A DNA stretch of 46,378 nucleotides from NCBI RefSeq assembly GCF_030651755.1, contig NZ_JAUSBZ010000097.1:1-46378 (forward strand), written 5' to 3'. Under the pieces are notes generated by a model that made no database searches, had not been told where the DNA came from, and saw nothing but the letters and a program-made list of their open reading frames with translations. The position numbers were made by a program, and so were the translations under genes. The stretch's first letter is position 1. Each line of letters begins with the position of its first letter. The stretch is from Phenylobacterium sp. GTDB lineage: Bacteria; Pseudomonadota; Alphaproteobacteria; Caulobacterales; Caulobacteraceae. Shown here in pieces: positions 16,902 through 25,049 of this stretch.

Positions 16902-17837
16902 CTAGCCACGACGCCGAGGGCCGGCCTTGGGCGCATAGGGCCGCTTGGCCCGCCAGGTTTCGGCGAATTTGATGAGTTCAGCGTCCGGGGTGTCCGGCAA
17001 GGTGACCACCAGCCGCGCCAGCAGGTCGCCGCGACGTCCCGTCGCATCGGGCATGCCCCGGCCCTTCAAGCGCAACATCGCGCCGGAATTGGCGCCGGGC
17101 GGGACCGTCAGGGTCACCTGGCCTTCGGGGGTCGGCGCCTCGACCTTGCCCCCCAGGACCGCATCATAGACGCTGACCGGCAGGTCCATCACCAGCCGGT
17201 CGCCCTCCAGGTGGAAGATGGGATGGGGGCGGATGTTGAGTTCTATGAAGGCGTCGCCCGGCCCGCCGCGTCCCGGCGCGCCCTGGCCCTTGAGGCGCAA
17301 GGTCTGCCCCTCGCCCGCCCCCTTGGGAATGGTCACATCGATGGTGCGGCCATCGGAGAAGGCGATCCGCTTCTTGCCCCCGGCGATGGCCTCTTCCAGA
17401 TCGATTTCCAGCTTGGCGCGAACATCGCCGCCGCGGGCGAAGCCGCCGCCAAAGCCAGCCCCCGGTCCCCGGGGTCCGCCGCGGGCGCCGAACATCTCGC
17501 CCAGGATGTCGCCAAGATCGACCCCGTCAAAGGTCTCGGCCCGGTTCTGACCGCGGCGGCCGCCGTCGAAGCCGCCGGGGCTCCAACCGGCGCCATAGCC
17601 CCGGCCGGTTTCATGGCCATCGGCGTCAATCTCACCGGCGTCGAATTTCTTGCGTTTGTCGGGGTCGCCCAGGATGTCGAAGGCGGCGCTCACCCGTTTG
17701 AATCGCTCCTCTGCGGCGGCGTCACCCGGATTTGCGTCGGGGTGATGCTTCTTGGCCAGGTTGCGGAAAGCCTTGCGGATCTCGTCCTCGCCCGCGCCGC
17801 GGGGTACGCCCAGTTCCTGGTAGGGATCGCGCGCCAA
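16902..17837 (-). CDS. cbpA: CbpA-type DnaJ co-chaperone (no zinc finger)
   Basis: The 311-residue protein has an N-terminal J domain with the HPD motif at 32-34 that stimulates DnaK ATPase. A glycine-rich linker (about 75-130) follows, then the two-barrel C-terminal substrate-binding region (DLEEAIAGGKKRIAF, GDAFIELNIRPHPIFHLEGDRLVMDLP, GQVTLTVPPGANSG). The four CxxCxGxG repeats of true DnaJ are absent, so it belongs to the CbpA/DnaJ type II group. The start is a TTG preceded by GAGG at eight bases; no ATG or GTG lies upstream in frame. A palindrome (17913-17930) lies about 75 bases upstream. No sigma-32 promoter was recognised. Confidence 0.9.
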   Translation of the reverse strand: MARDPYQELGVPRGAGEDEIRKAFRNLAKKHHPDANPGDAAAEERFKRVSAAFDILGDPDKRKKFDAGEIDADGHETGRGYGAGWSPGGFDGGRRGQNRAETFDGVDLGDILGEMFGARGGPRGPGAGFGGGFARGGDVRAKLEIDLEEAIAGGKKRIAFSDGRTIDVTIPKGAGEGQTLRLKGQGAPGRGGPGDAFIELNIRPHPIFHLEGDRLVMDLPVSVYDAVLGGKVEAPTPEGQVTLTVPPGANSGAMLRLKGRGMPDATGRRGDLLARLVVTLPDTPDAELIKFAETWRAKRPYAPKAGPRRRG

Positions 17838-17912
17838 GGGGATGACCTCATTTCTCGTCGGTAGTCTTATGGGCTCTAGATTGTGCAGGCCGCCAAGTCA
17901 CGCAAGTGGGCA

Positions 17913-17930
17913 TGTGACAAATATATCACA
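17913..17930. promoter_or_regulatory. TGTGA-N8-TCACA inverted repeat upstream of cbpA
   Basis: TGTGA (17913-17917) and TCACA (17926-17930) flank eight AT-rich bases in the 116-base gap between ycgN and cbpA. A second smaller repeat, CACA-N5-TGTG, overlaps it at 17927-17939. The half-sites are those of CRP/FNR-family proteins, but their normal spacing is six, so the binding protein is uncertain. Confidence 0.4.
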
Positions 17931-17953
17931 ATTACTGTGTCGCGAAGAGCGCG

Positions 17954-18421
17954 TCAGTCGCCGCTGCGATCCTCAAGCAGGTCCCAGGCGGCGTAGGCCC
18001 AGGCGTCTTCGGGGTCTGAGAGCTCAGCCTCACTGAGGGTCTGGCCACGGATCGAGACGCCCGCCTCGTGCACGCTTTCAGGATCGCCGGTGAGAAGCGG
18101 GTGCCAGGCTGGCAGGTCCTTCCCCTCATGCAGTCGACGATAGGCGCAACTCAAGGGCATCCAGGGCAGCTTGGCGATGTTGCCCGGCGTCAGCTTGATG
18201 CAATCGGGCACATGCTTTCGCCGTTCAGCATAGTTGGAACAGGCGCAGGTCTCCGGATCGAACAGCCGACAATGCACGCGGGTGGGGATAACCTGACCGC
18301 TGTCCTCGTCCTCAAAGCGAACCAGGCAGCACAGGCCGCAGCCATCGCATAGGCTCTCCCACTCCTGAGCCGTCATCTGTTCGAGGGACTTGGCGCGCCA
18401 AAAGGGTTTGTGCCTGCTCAC
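17954..18421 (-). CDS. YcgN/UPF0260 family cysteine cluster protein
   Basis: The 155-residue protein matches the YcgN (UPF0260, YkgJ-type CxxCxxCC) family by its opening FWRAKSLEQMTAQEWESLCDGCG and the cysteine cluster CDGCGLCCLV, HCRLFDPETCACSNY and PDCIKL. The cysteines could bind zinc or an iron-sulphur cluster; the cellular role is not known. The start is a GTG at 18421 with AGGA about eight bases upstream. It diverges from the PBP1A gene; if that gene used its earliest possible start the two would overlap by 12 bases. Confidence 0.9.
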   Translation of the reverse strand: MSRHKPFWRAKSLEQMTAQEWESLCDGCGLCCLVRFEDEDSGQVIPTRVHCRLFDPETCACSNYAERRKHVPDCIKLTPGNIAKLPWMPLSCAYRRLHEGKDLPAWHPLLTGDPESVHEAGVSIRGQTLSEAELSDPEDAWAYAAWDLLEDRSGD

Positions 18422-18487
18422 GCGACCGTCCTAAACCCAAAGCGTCTCCGCCGCCAAATACTCCCGACGCCTCAACACGCAGCGAAC

Positions 18488-20725
18488 GTGAACGACTGGA
18501 CCCTGGAACCCTACCAATTTCCCGACGACGAACCGGGAAGACCTCTGCGGCCGCGCAGATCGCACCCCCGTGCGTCGGAGGTAGGGGATCCGCAGCTCGC
18601 CCCAGCGTCAAACGCCGCAGACGACGGCTTCGGGCGCCGGCCCGAGCCCCCGCGCCTTGGACCATCAACAGTGGTCGATGGGGACTCCGGCGGACCCTTC
18701 ATCCTCCCACGGCCGCCGAAACCCCCGCGCCGGTGGGGCTGGCTCTGGAAAACCATGCTGGTTCTCGCCCTGCTGGTGGCCGCAGGGGTGATCGGCGGCG
18801 GAGTCTATCTGCAGCAGCGGTTCCTGCAGAACATGCCCGAACTGCCGCCGCAGTCGCAGCTCTATGCGTTCAACCGGGCGCCGGGCATCAAGTTCTTCGA
18901 CCGGCACGGAGACCTGATCGCCGCCCGCGGGCCGCGCTATGGCGATCGGGTCCGCCTCCACGACCTCCCCGCCCACGTGCCGCTGGCCTTCATGGCCGCG
19001 GAAGACCACCGATTCTATCAGCACGGGGCCATAGACCTGCAGGCCATCGCCCGGGCGACATATGTGAACTGGCGAGCCGGCCGCGTGGTCCAGGGGGGCT
19101 CCACCCTGTCGCAGCAGATCGCCAAGAGTCTGTTCCTCACGCCGGACCAGACCTTCGAGCGCAAGATGCAGGAGGCGGCGCTCGCCTGGCGGCTGGAGCG
19201 TATGCTGACCAAGGATGAGGTCCTCGAACTCTATCTCAATCGGGTCTTCTTCGGCGCCAACACCTTCGGAGTGGATGGCGCGGCCCGCACCTATTTCGGC
19301 AAGCCGGCCAGTCAGCTGACCCTGGCGGAATCCGCCCTGCTGGCGGCGTTGCCCAAGGCCCCTTCACGACTGGCCCTGACCAACGACATGCCCGGGGCCC
19401 TGGCCCGCTCCCGCTGGGTTCTGCAGCGGATGCATGACACCGGCTGGATCAGCCGGCAGGAAATGGTCGCCGCCCAGGCCGAGACCCCGGCCCTGGCGCC
19501 TACCGCCACCTCCACGGACGGCCCCTATGGCTATCTGCTCGACCACGCCACCACCGAGGTCCTGAAGCGGATCGGACCCAACTCTCCTGACCTTCTGGTG
19601 CGGCTGTCCATTGATCCGGTGCTGCAGGACCAGGCCGCGGCGATCCTCAGCCAGGTCATGGCCAGCGATGGGGTCACAGCCGGCGCCGAGCAGGCGGCCC
19701 TGGTGACCCTGGGTCCCGACGGCTCCGTACGGGCCATGGTCGGGGGCGTGGACTACGCCCGCAGCGTCTTCAACCGGGCGACCCAGGCCAAACGTCAGCC
19801 CGGCTCGACCTTCAAGCCCTTCGTCTATGCCGCGGCCCTGGAGAAGGGCGTCCTGCCCACTGACGTACGGGTCGATGGGCCGGTGCGGTTCGGGGACTGG
19901 CGGCCCGGAAATTATGGCGGCGGCTATCGGGGTCCGGTGACGGTGGAGACCGCCCTGTCGCGGTCGATCAACACCGTGGCGGTCAAGCTGGGCGCTGAGG
20001 CCGGCGGCCCGGCCCTGGGGGACATCGCTCAGCGGTTTGGCCTCACCTCCATTCCCCGCAATCCCGATCTATCGGTGACCTTGGGGGCCTATGAGGTGAA
20101 CCTGCTGGAGCTGACCAGCGGCTTCCAGGTGTTCCAGCAGGCGGGCGGACGCCTGACGCCCTCGATCATCGAGGAAATCCAGACCGTTGACGGAGCGAAC
20201 GTCTTCACCCGCGCGCCCTCAGGGCCCCTGCCGGCTCTGGACGTCAGCTACGCCAGCATGATGGTCAAGATGATGAGCAAGGTCCTGGGCCCCGGAGGCA
20301 CCGGGGCGCGGGCCGCCTTCGACTGGCCGGCCGCGGGGAAGACCGGCACCAGCCAGAACTGGCGCGACGCCTGGTTCGTGGGGTTCACCGCCGAATATGT
20401 CACCGGGGTGTGGGTCGGCAATGATGATGATACGCCGATGAACCGCGTCACGGGCGGCGCCATTCCTGCTCAAATCTGGCGCCGCCTGATGATCGAGGCG
20501 CATAAGGGGCTTGAGGTTCGGGACTTCGACTGGCTGCTCCCCGATCCGGAGCCGATGTTCGACCCGGACCCACGCAACGGCTTCTATCAGGGTCTGGCCA
20601 GTGAGTTCGCCAACGCCGCCGTCCGAGCCGAGCCGCCACCGCAGCCCTTGCCGCCAAGCCAGCCGCAACCCCGGGACGAATACGACGCCAGCCGCCCCAT
20701 CCCTGAGGAAGACATACCCTTCTGA
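18488..20725 (+). CDS. mrcA: Class A penicillin-binding protein 1A (transglycosylase/transpeptidase)
   Basis: This enzyme polymerises and cross-links peptidoglycan. The 745-residue form starts at GTG 18488 (MNDWTLEPYQ); an earlier GTG at 18410 would overlap ycgN. A proline- and arginine-rich cytoplasmic tail of about 80 residues precedes one membrane helix (about 85-108). The GT51 domain has the catalytic Glu in AAEDHRFYQHG (near 172) and QGGSTLSQQIAKS (202 on). The transpeptidase has the nucleophile in PGSTFKP (Ser440), SxN (493-495) and KTGTSQNWRDAW (618 on). The C-terminus is proline-rich (PPPQPLPPSQPQP). The symbol is by family; several paralogues usually occur in such genomes. Confidence 0.93.
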   Translation: MNDWTLEPYQFPDDEPGRPLRPRRSHPRASEVGDPQLAPASNAADDGFGRRPEPPRLGPSTVVDGDSGGPFILPRPPKPPRRWGWLWKTMLVLALLVAAGVIGGGVYLQQRFLQNMPELPPQSQLYAFNRAPGIKFFDRHGDLIAARGPRYGDRVRLHDLPAHVPLAFMAAEDHRFYQHGAIDLQAIARATYVNWRAGRVVQGGSTLSQQIAKSLFLTPDQTFERKMQEAALAWRLERMLTKDEVLELYLNRVFFGANTFGVDGAARTYFGKPASQLTLAESALLAALPKAPSRLALTNDMPGALARSRWVLQRMHDTGWISRQEMVAAQAETPALAPTATSTDGPYGYLLDHATTEVLKRIGPNSPDLLVRLSIDPVLQDQAAAILSQVMASDGVTAGAEQAALVTLGPDGSVRAMVGGVDYARSVFNRATQAKRQPGSTFKPFVYAAALEKGVLPTDVRVDGPVRFGDWRPGNYGGGYRGPVTVETALSRSINTVAVKLGAEAGGPALGDIAQRFGLTSIPRNPDLSVTLGAYEVNLLELTSGFQVFQQAGGRLTPSIIEEIQTVDGANVFTRAPSGPLPALDVSYASMMVKMMSKVLGPGGTGARAAFDWPAAGKTGTSQNWRDAWFVGFTAEYVTGVWVGNDDDTPMNRVTGGAIPAQIWRRLMIEAHKGLEVRDFDWLLPDPEPMFDPDPRNGFYQGLASEFANAAVRAEPPPQPLPPSQPQPRDEYDASRPIPEEDIPF

Positions 20726-20737
20726 GGTCGGCGCTCC

Positions 20738-20756
20738 TCGGCTGATCCTGAGCCGA
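20738..20756. terminator. Hairpin between convergent PBP1A and response regulator genes
   Basis: TCGGCT (20738-20743) and AGCCGA (20751-20756) form a 6-bp stem with a seven-base loop in the 37-base gap between two converging genes. It could stop transcription from either side, but neither strand has a following T tract. Confidence 0.35.
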
Positions 20757-20762
20757 CAGGCC

Positions 20763-21233
20763 CTAGTTCAAAGGGCGGGCGAACTGGATCAGGAGCTCGG
20801 GGATACGAGACGCCACCACAGGCTTGGTGATCCAGCCAAGGGGGCGGGCCTCGGCGGCGCGGCGGCGGACGTCGCTGTCGTCGTGAGCGCTGACGAAGAC
20901 CGAAGGGATGTCAAACCGGGTCCGGGCGTCCTTAGCGGCCTCCACCCCGTCACGGTCCCCCAAGAGCCGGATATCCATGAGGATCAGGTCGGGAGTCTCC
21001 CGCTCACATATCTCCAGCGCCTCTTCGGCCGAGGCCGCCAGGCCGACGACCTCATAGCCCGCATCTTCGAGGGCGGCCTGCCATTCGCCGGCCACCAGCC
21101 AGTTGTCTTCGGTGATGAGCACCCGGCGACCCAGGGGAAAGCCGCCTCCGGCGTCCCGGTCGCCCTGGGACAGACCGTAGCTGCCCTCGCGGGGGCCGCG
21201 GGGATTGAGGCGGTAAAGGTCAGGATACGACAT
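20763..21233 (-). CDS. Single-domain response regulator (receiver only)
   Basis: The 156-residue product has an N-terminal tail of about 35 residues with no clear fold, then one receiver domain: TEDN for the acidic site, the phosphorylated Asp87 (LILMDIRLLGDRDG), Ser in VSAH and Lys in WITKP. There is no output domain, so it works by protein contact. Receivers of this type are usual partners of HisKA_2/HWE kinases. The ATG at 21233 lies 13 bases inside the end of the kinase gene, so the two are coupled. Its target is unknown. Confidence 0.9.
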   Translation of the reverse strand: MSYPDLYRLNPRGPREGSYGLSQGDRDAGGGFPLGRRVLITEDNWLVAGEWQAALEDAGYEVVGLAASAEEALEICERETPDLILMDIRLLGDRDGVEAAKDARTRFDIPSVFVSAHDDSDVRRRAAEARPLGWITKPVVASRIPELLIQFARPLN

Positions 21234-22227
21234 GGGTCGCCTCCGGAAGCGGGAAAGAGACGGTGGCGACGGCGCCGCCGTCCGACTGGATGACAAGGTG
21301 GCCGCCGATCTGGCGGCAGAGGCCCCGCACCAGCCCAAGGCCCGAAGACGAGGGACCTGAGGCGGCCGGGGCGAACCCCGGTCCATTATCACGGACCGTC
21401 AACACCGCCTCTTCCCCTGAGCGGGCGAAGTCCAGCGACACCGCCGCCCCCGGGCCGGCGGCATACTTCACCGCATTGGTCAGCAGCTCATTGGCGATCA
21501 GCGCCAGGGGAAAGGCCAGATCATTGGGCGCGACGATCGGTTCGGCCCGCACGTCAATGGCGATCCGCACCCCCGCCAGGGACTGAACGGTCTCGGCGAG
21601 AGCGCCGAGCATCTGATCGACACGAAGGCCGTGCGACGACTCTTCGGAGTACATCAGCCGCTGGGCGTCAAAGAGCGCCGAAAGCTTAGACTGCAGCATC
21701 TTCACGAACTGCTTGCGGTCCGGATCCTCGCTTTCCCGGCCCGCCGTCGAGACCAGGGCCAGGATCATCTGCAGGTGATTTTTCACCCGGTGCTGCAGCT
21801 CCCGGTACAGCACCTTGTTCTGGGCGAGGGACTCTTCCAGCTCCGCCTGGACCCGCCGACGGACGGCGATCTCGCCATTCAGCTCACGAACCTGGGCGGT
21901 CAAGGCGGGAAACTGGTCGCCGGTCACGTCCCGGAGTTTGATAGCGTAGCCCATTTCCCCCTCCCCCCGCAGGGCGAGCGCCTCGACCTTGGCGGCAGGC
22001 TCGGACGGAACCGCCCCGGCCAGGCGGAGCGCCCCAAGCACCGGGTCGGCCGAGCCGGAGGCCCGCTCAAGCAGGCTCCGGAGCCCGTCGAAATCTGAAA
22101 ACAGGTGGCGCCAGCTGCTGGCCGCCTCGCCGAACCGGGCGCGGGCCGGACGGTTCATGTCGACGATGCGCCCGTCGCCGGCGAAGATGATGACCGGCTC
22201 GCGGATAAGCTTAGCGATGGGATGCAT
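21220..22227 (-). CDS. HisKA_2 family sensor histidine kinase with PAS-like N-terminus
   Basis: The 335-residue soluble kinase starts at ATG 22227, three bases after the stop of the MetOD1-type gene. The first 100 residues look like a PAS domain (REPVIIFAGDGRIVDMNRPARARFG). A coiled coil follows (about 108-140). The HisKA_2 dimerisation segment YRELQHRVKNHLQMILALVS has His146. The ATP-binding domain has ELLTNAVKYA, DNGPGFAP and SSGLGLVRGL. This type phosphorylates small receiver proteins such as the one encoded next. No membrane helix is present, so the signal is cytoplasmic, perhaps delivered by the MetOD1-type protein. Confidence 0.92.
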   Translation of the reverse strand: MHPIAKLIREPVIIFAGDGRIVDMNRPARARFGEAASSWRHLFSDFDGLRSLLERASGSADPVLGALRLAGAVPSEPAAKVEALALRGEGEMGYAIKLRDVTGDQFPALTAQVRELNGEIAVRRRVQAELEESLAQNKVLYRELQHRVKNHLQMILALVSTAGRESEDPDRKQFVKMLQSKLSALFDAQRLMYSEESSHGLRVDQMLGALAETVQSLAGVRIAIDVRAEPIVAPNDLAFPLALIANELLTNAVKYAAGPGAAVSLDFARSGEEAVLTVRDNGPGFAPAASGPSSSGLGLVRGLCRQIGGHLVIQSDGGAVATVSFPLPEATHVVS

Positions 22228-22229
22228 GA

Positions 22230-22760
22230 TCAGAGGTCGGCCAGCTCGGGCCGGACCCGACGGAAATACTCCCGGGCTTCGCCGCCGCCCTCTTTCGGCG
22301 TCAGATAGACGGTGACGTGACAGCCAGGGTCGCCTCGGGCGATCGCCTTGTCGATCTGAACCCTCGCATAGCCGAGGTTTTCGCCTGCCACGTGACCAAA
22401 CACGTTGGAGGTCATCATGCAAAGGGCGGGGCGACCCACCACGAATTCACCGAAGGGGCAGGAGTTGTTGGCGAAGACGATCCGGTCTTCTCTCTGCTCG
22501 ACGACATAGAAGTCGCCCTTGATCCGTTGCTTCAGATCCACCAGCACCTGGGCCACCTGATCGGCCGACAATTGCTCCACGGCCAGGGCTGCGCGGTACT
22601 TCTCGTCCAGGGCCTTGCCCACCGCCGCCCCGACGACGCTGATATAGCCCGACGCTTCCTCCAGACCGACGACGTCCTGCAGGGCGCCTGAAAGCTCCCG
22701 CAACAGGGTCCGCAGGAACATGTCCCGCTCCAGGTCAATCTCGAGATGATCCAACGACAT
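22230..22760 (-). CDS. Methanogen output domain 1 (MetOD1)-like sensor protein
   Basis: The 176-residue protein has an N-terminal helical part (ERDMFLRTLLRELSGALQDVVGLEEASGYISVVG) and a C-terminal part with three cysteines: CPFGEFVVGRPALCMMTSNVFG (Cys101, Cys114) and GDPGCHVTVYL (Cys147). From memory this resembles proteins annotated as methanogen output domain 1, a relative of the V4R fold; I cannot confirm it by search. The ATG at 22760 has AAGGGG seven bases upstream. It is first in an operon with a HisKA_2 kinase (three bases apart) and a receiver protein. I infer that it senses a small molecule, metal or redox state through the cysteines and signals to the kinase. Confidence 0.7.
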   Translation of the reverse strand: MSLDHLEIDLERDMFLRTLLRELSGALQDVVGLEEASGYISVVGAAVGKALDEKYRAALAVEQLSADQVAQVLVDLKQRIKGDFYVVEQREDRIVFANNSCPFGEFVVGRPALCMMTSNVFGHVAGENLGYARVQIDKAIARGDPGCHVTVYLTPKEGGGEAREYFRRVRPELADL

Positions 22761-22806
22761 CCGCCACCCCTTCAACGCGACCGGGACTGCGATCTCGCAG
22801 CCGGAC

Positions 22807-22822
22807 ACAACCTATAGATTGT
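22807..22822. promoter_or_regulatory. 16-bp near-perfect palindrome between divergent genes
   Basis: ACAACCTATAGATTGT is self-complementary except for one base pair, with the exact palindrome CTATAG at its centre. It lies 47-62 bases upstream of the MetOD1-type gene start and about 100 bases upstream of the divergent small gene. A dimeric regulator site is the simplest reading. Confidence 0.4.
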
Positions 22823-22839
22823 CCACTCTGGAGGGTGGA
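22822..22839. promoter_or_regulatory. Second inverted repeat adjoining the palindrome
   Basis: TCCACTCT (22822-22829) and AGGGTGGA (22832-22839) are complementary with one G-T pair and a two-base centre. It abuts the palindrome at 22807-22822. The two may form one composite operator serving both divergent genes. Confidence 0.35.
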
Positions 22840-22920
22840 AGCAGTTTCCCATGGCAAAGGTTGCAAAGCGTCCGCGCCCTCGACCTTGACGTCACGGCCC
22901 AATCAGCGGCCCGGATAGGG

Positions 22921-23169
22921 ATGGCGAAAGAAACCGTACATATCCTCCAGGCCTATGTGGCTGGCCGAGGCAAGGCTTTGAAAGCCGAACCTCAGATAGG
23001 CTGCGCCAGCGCAGAGGAGGCCCGCCGAAAGGCCGAGCGGCTGGCGCCCCTGCGCTTGGCCGTGGTGGCCTTCTCGGTCTCCGCCGATACGGAGATGGGG
23101 GACTATGACGAAAACCCCGTCATTCACTTCCGTTCGGGCCCCCTTCCCCCGCCTTTCGACGAGGCCTGA
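22921..23169 (+). CDS. Small conserved hypothetical protein
   Basis: The product is 82 residues from ATG 22921 (MAKETVHILQAYVAG), preceded by GGATAGGG. It is soluble with no signal peptide. The sequence has an opening strand, a KALKAEPQIGCASAEEARRKAERLAPL helix and a strand VVAFSVSADTEMGDYDENPVIHF, ending in a proline tail. It looks like short alphaproteobacterial proteins of unknown function that I recall only generally. It faces away from the MetOD1 operon and is followed by the ABC-F gene after 59 bases, which contain a TGGCCG-N9-CGGCCA inverted repeat at 23185-23205. An alternative longer start at 22819 overlaps the palindromes and is less likely. Confidence 0.75.
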   Translation: MAKETVHILQAYVAGRGKALKAEPQIGCASAEEARRKAERLAPLRLAVVAFSVSADTEMGDYDENPVIHFRSGPLPPPFDEA

Positions 23170-23228
23170 GGCGCGACTTTCGTCTGGCCGCTTGCAGGTC
23201 GGCCAAAGCGCGCTATGTGCCTAGCCAC

Positions 23229-25049
23229 ATGAAGCCCCCCATCCTCGCGCTGAAGAACGTCCGTCTCGCCGACGGGCCCCGCATGCTGTTCGACGGCGTC
23301 GATCTGGCTCTGGAGCCCCGCACCCGCGCGGCCCTGGTCGGCCGCAATGGGGCTGGCAAGTCGACCCTGATGCGCATTCTCGCGGGCTTGACGGAGGCCG
23401 ATGATGGCGAGCGGGCTGTCACGCCGGGCACGCGGGTGGCCTATGTGCTGCAGGAGCCGCTGATCGAGGGCGAGACCCTGTTGGATCACGCCACCGCCGG
23501 CGGCGCCGCAGCCCATGAGGCCGCCGCCGCCTTGGAGAGCTTTGGCCTCGATCCCGCAAAAGGAACCTCAGGCCTTTCGGGCGGCGAGACCCGCCGGGCG
23601 GCCCTGGCCCGGGCCCTGGCGGAGGATCCCGACGTCCTGTTGCTGGACGAGCCCACCAATCACTTGGACATCCTGGCCATCGAGACCCTGGAAGGCGCCA
23701 TCGCCTCCAGCCGGGCGAGCGTGCTGATCGTCAGCCACGACCGCGCCTTTCTGGAACGGGTGACCCAGCGCTGCTTCTGGCTGGAAAGCCGCAAGGTCCG
23801 CAAACTCGACCGGGGCTTCGCCGCCTTCGACGCCTGGGTGGAGCAGCTCACCGCCGCCGAGGCCGACGAGGCGAGACGTCAGGACAAGGCCCTGGAGCGC
23901 GAGACCCACTGGCTGGCCCGCGGCGTCACCGGTCGGCGGGCCCGCAATGAGGGCCGGCGGCGCAGGCTGATGGAGATGCGCGAGGCCAAGGCCGAGCGGT
24001 TGCGCGACACCCGCGGGTCCATGTCCATGGGCGTGGCCTCGGCCGGAACCTCCGGCCAGCGGGTCGTCGAGGTGAAGGGGCTCTCAAAGAAATTCGGCGA
24101 CCGGGTGATCCTGGAGGACTTCTCCACCCGCATTCTGCGCGGCGACCGGATCGCCGTGGTCGGTCCCAACGGGGCGGGCAAGACCACGCTGGTCAAGCTG
24201 CTGCTCGGCGAGCTGCCGGCCGATTCTGGCCAGGTGGTGCTGGGGACCAATCTGGAGGTGGCCTATATCGATCAGGCGCGAGCCGATCTGAAGGACGACA
24301 TGCTCTTGAAGGACGCCCTGGCGCCGCTCGGCGGCGACCAGATCATGGTCCGCGGCGCGCCCAAGCATGTGGTCGCCTACGCCAAGGAGTTCCTGTTCAC
24401 TGACGCGCAGATCCGCCAGCCGGTCCGCAGCCTGTCTGGGGGCGAGCGCAACCGCCTGTTGCTGGCCCGGGCGCTGGCCCTGCCCGCCAATCTGATGGTG
24501 CTCGACGAGCCCACCAACGACCTGGACATGGAGACTCTGGACCTCTTGGAAGACATGCTCTCGGACTATGAGGGCACGCTCATCCTGGTGAGCCATGATC
24601 GCGACTTCGTCGACCGCCTGGCCACCTCGACCATCGGTCTGAACGGGCGGGGCCAGGTGGTGGAGACTCCCGGCGGCTGGCAGGATTTCCTGAGTCAGAA
24701 TCCCGGCTTCTTCGGCGTCTCCCCGGCCAAGGCGCCCGGGGGGCGGCGCGGCCAGGGTCAGAGCCGGGGACCGGCCCCCGCCCCGGCTGCTGCAGCGGCG
24801 AAAGGCGCCAAGCTCTCCTATAAGGAACAGCGGCGTCTGGAAGAGCTCAACGCCATGATCGCAGACCTGCCCGGCAAGATCCGCACGCTGGAGCGCCAGC
24901 TGGCCGACCCCGATCTCTATACTCGCGACCCTGGGGCGTTCGAGCGCTTCGGTCAGGCGCTTGCCGCCGCGCGGGGCAAGCTTGAGGCTGCCGAACTCGA
25001 ATGGCTGGCCCTCGAAGAGCGCCGCGAGGCCCTGGAAGCCGGTCGCTGA
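23229..25049 (+). CDS. uup: Uup-like ABC-F family ATPase
   Basis: The 606-residue protein has two ABC ATPase domains in one chain and no membrane part, so it is a translation or DNA-associated ABC-F protein. Domain 1 has Walker A GRNGAGKST, signature LSGGETRRAALARAL and Walker B LLLDEPTNHLD. Domain 2 has GPNGAGKTT, LSGGERNRLLLARAL and MVLDEPTNDLD. The linker GVTGRRARNEGRRRRL is of the Uup kind. After a Pro/Ala/Gly-rich spacer (about 505-530) a C-terminal coiled coil (LSYKEQRRLEELNAMIADLPGKIRTLERQLADP) completes the Uup layout. The ATG at 23229 is preferred over GTG 23217. No ribosome site is evident, so a leaderless start is possible. Confidence 0.92.
   Translation: MKPPILALKNVRLADGPRMLFDGVDLALEPRTRAALVGRNGAGKSTLMRILAGLTEADDGERAVTPGTRVAYVLQEPLIEGETLLDHATAGGAAAHEAAAALESFGLDPAKGTSGLSGGETRRAALARALAEDPDVLLLDEPTNHLDILAIETLEGAIASSRASVLIVSHDRAFLERVTQRCFWLESRKVRKLDRGFAAFDAWVEQLTAAEADEARRQDKALERETHWLARGVTGRRARNEGRRRRLMEMREAKAERLRDTRGSMSMGVASAGTSGQRVVEVKGLSKKFGDRVILEDFSTRILRGDRIAVVGPNGAGKTTLVKLLLGELPADSGQVVLGTNLEVAYIDQARADLKDDMLLKDALAPLGGDQIMVRGAPKHVVAYAKEFLFTDAQIRQPVRSLSGGERNRLLLARALALPANLMVLDEPTNDLDMETLDLLEDMLSDYEGTLILVSHDRDFVDRLATSTIGLNGRGQVVETPGGWQDFLSQNPGFFGVSPAKAPGGRRGQGQSRGPAPAPAAAAAKGAKLSYKEQRRLEELNAMIADLPGKIRTLERQLADPDLYTRDPGAFERFGQALAAARGKLEAAELEWLALEERREALEAGR

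Noticed and set aside
18410..18487. Longer N-terminus for PBP1A from GTG 18410
   Set aside because: It would overlap the divergent ycgN start and add a segment unlike the rest of the family; GTG 18488 gives the expected beginning, though the longer form is not excluded.
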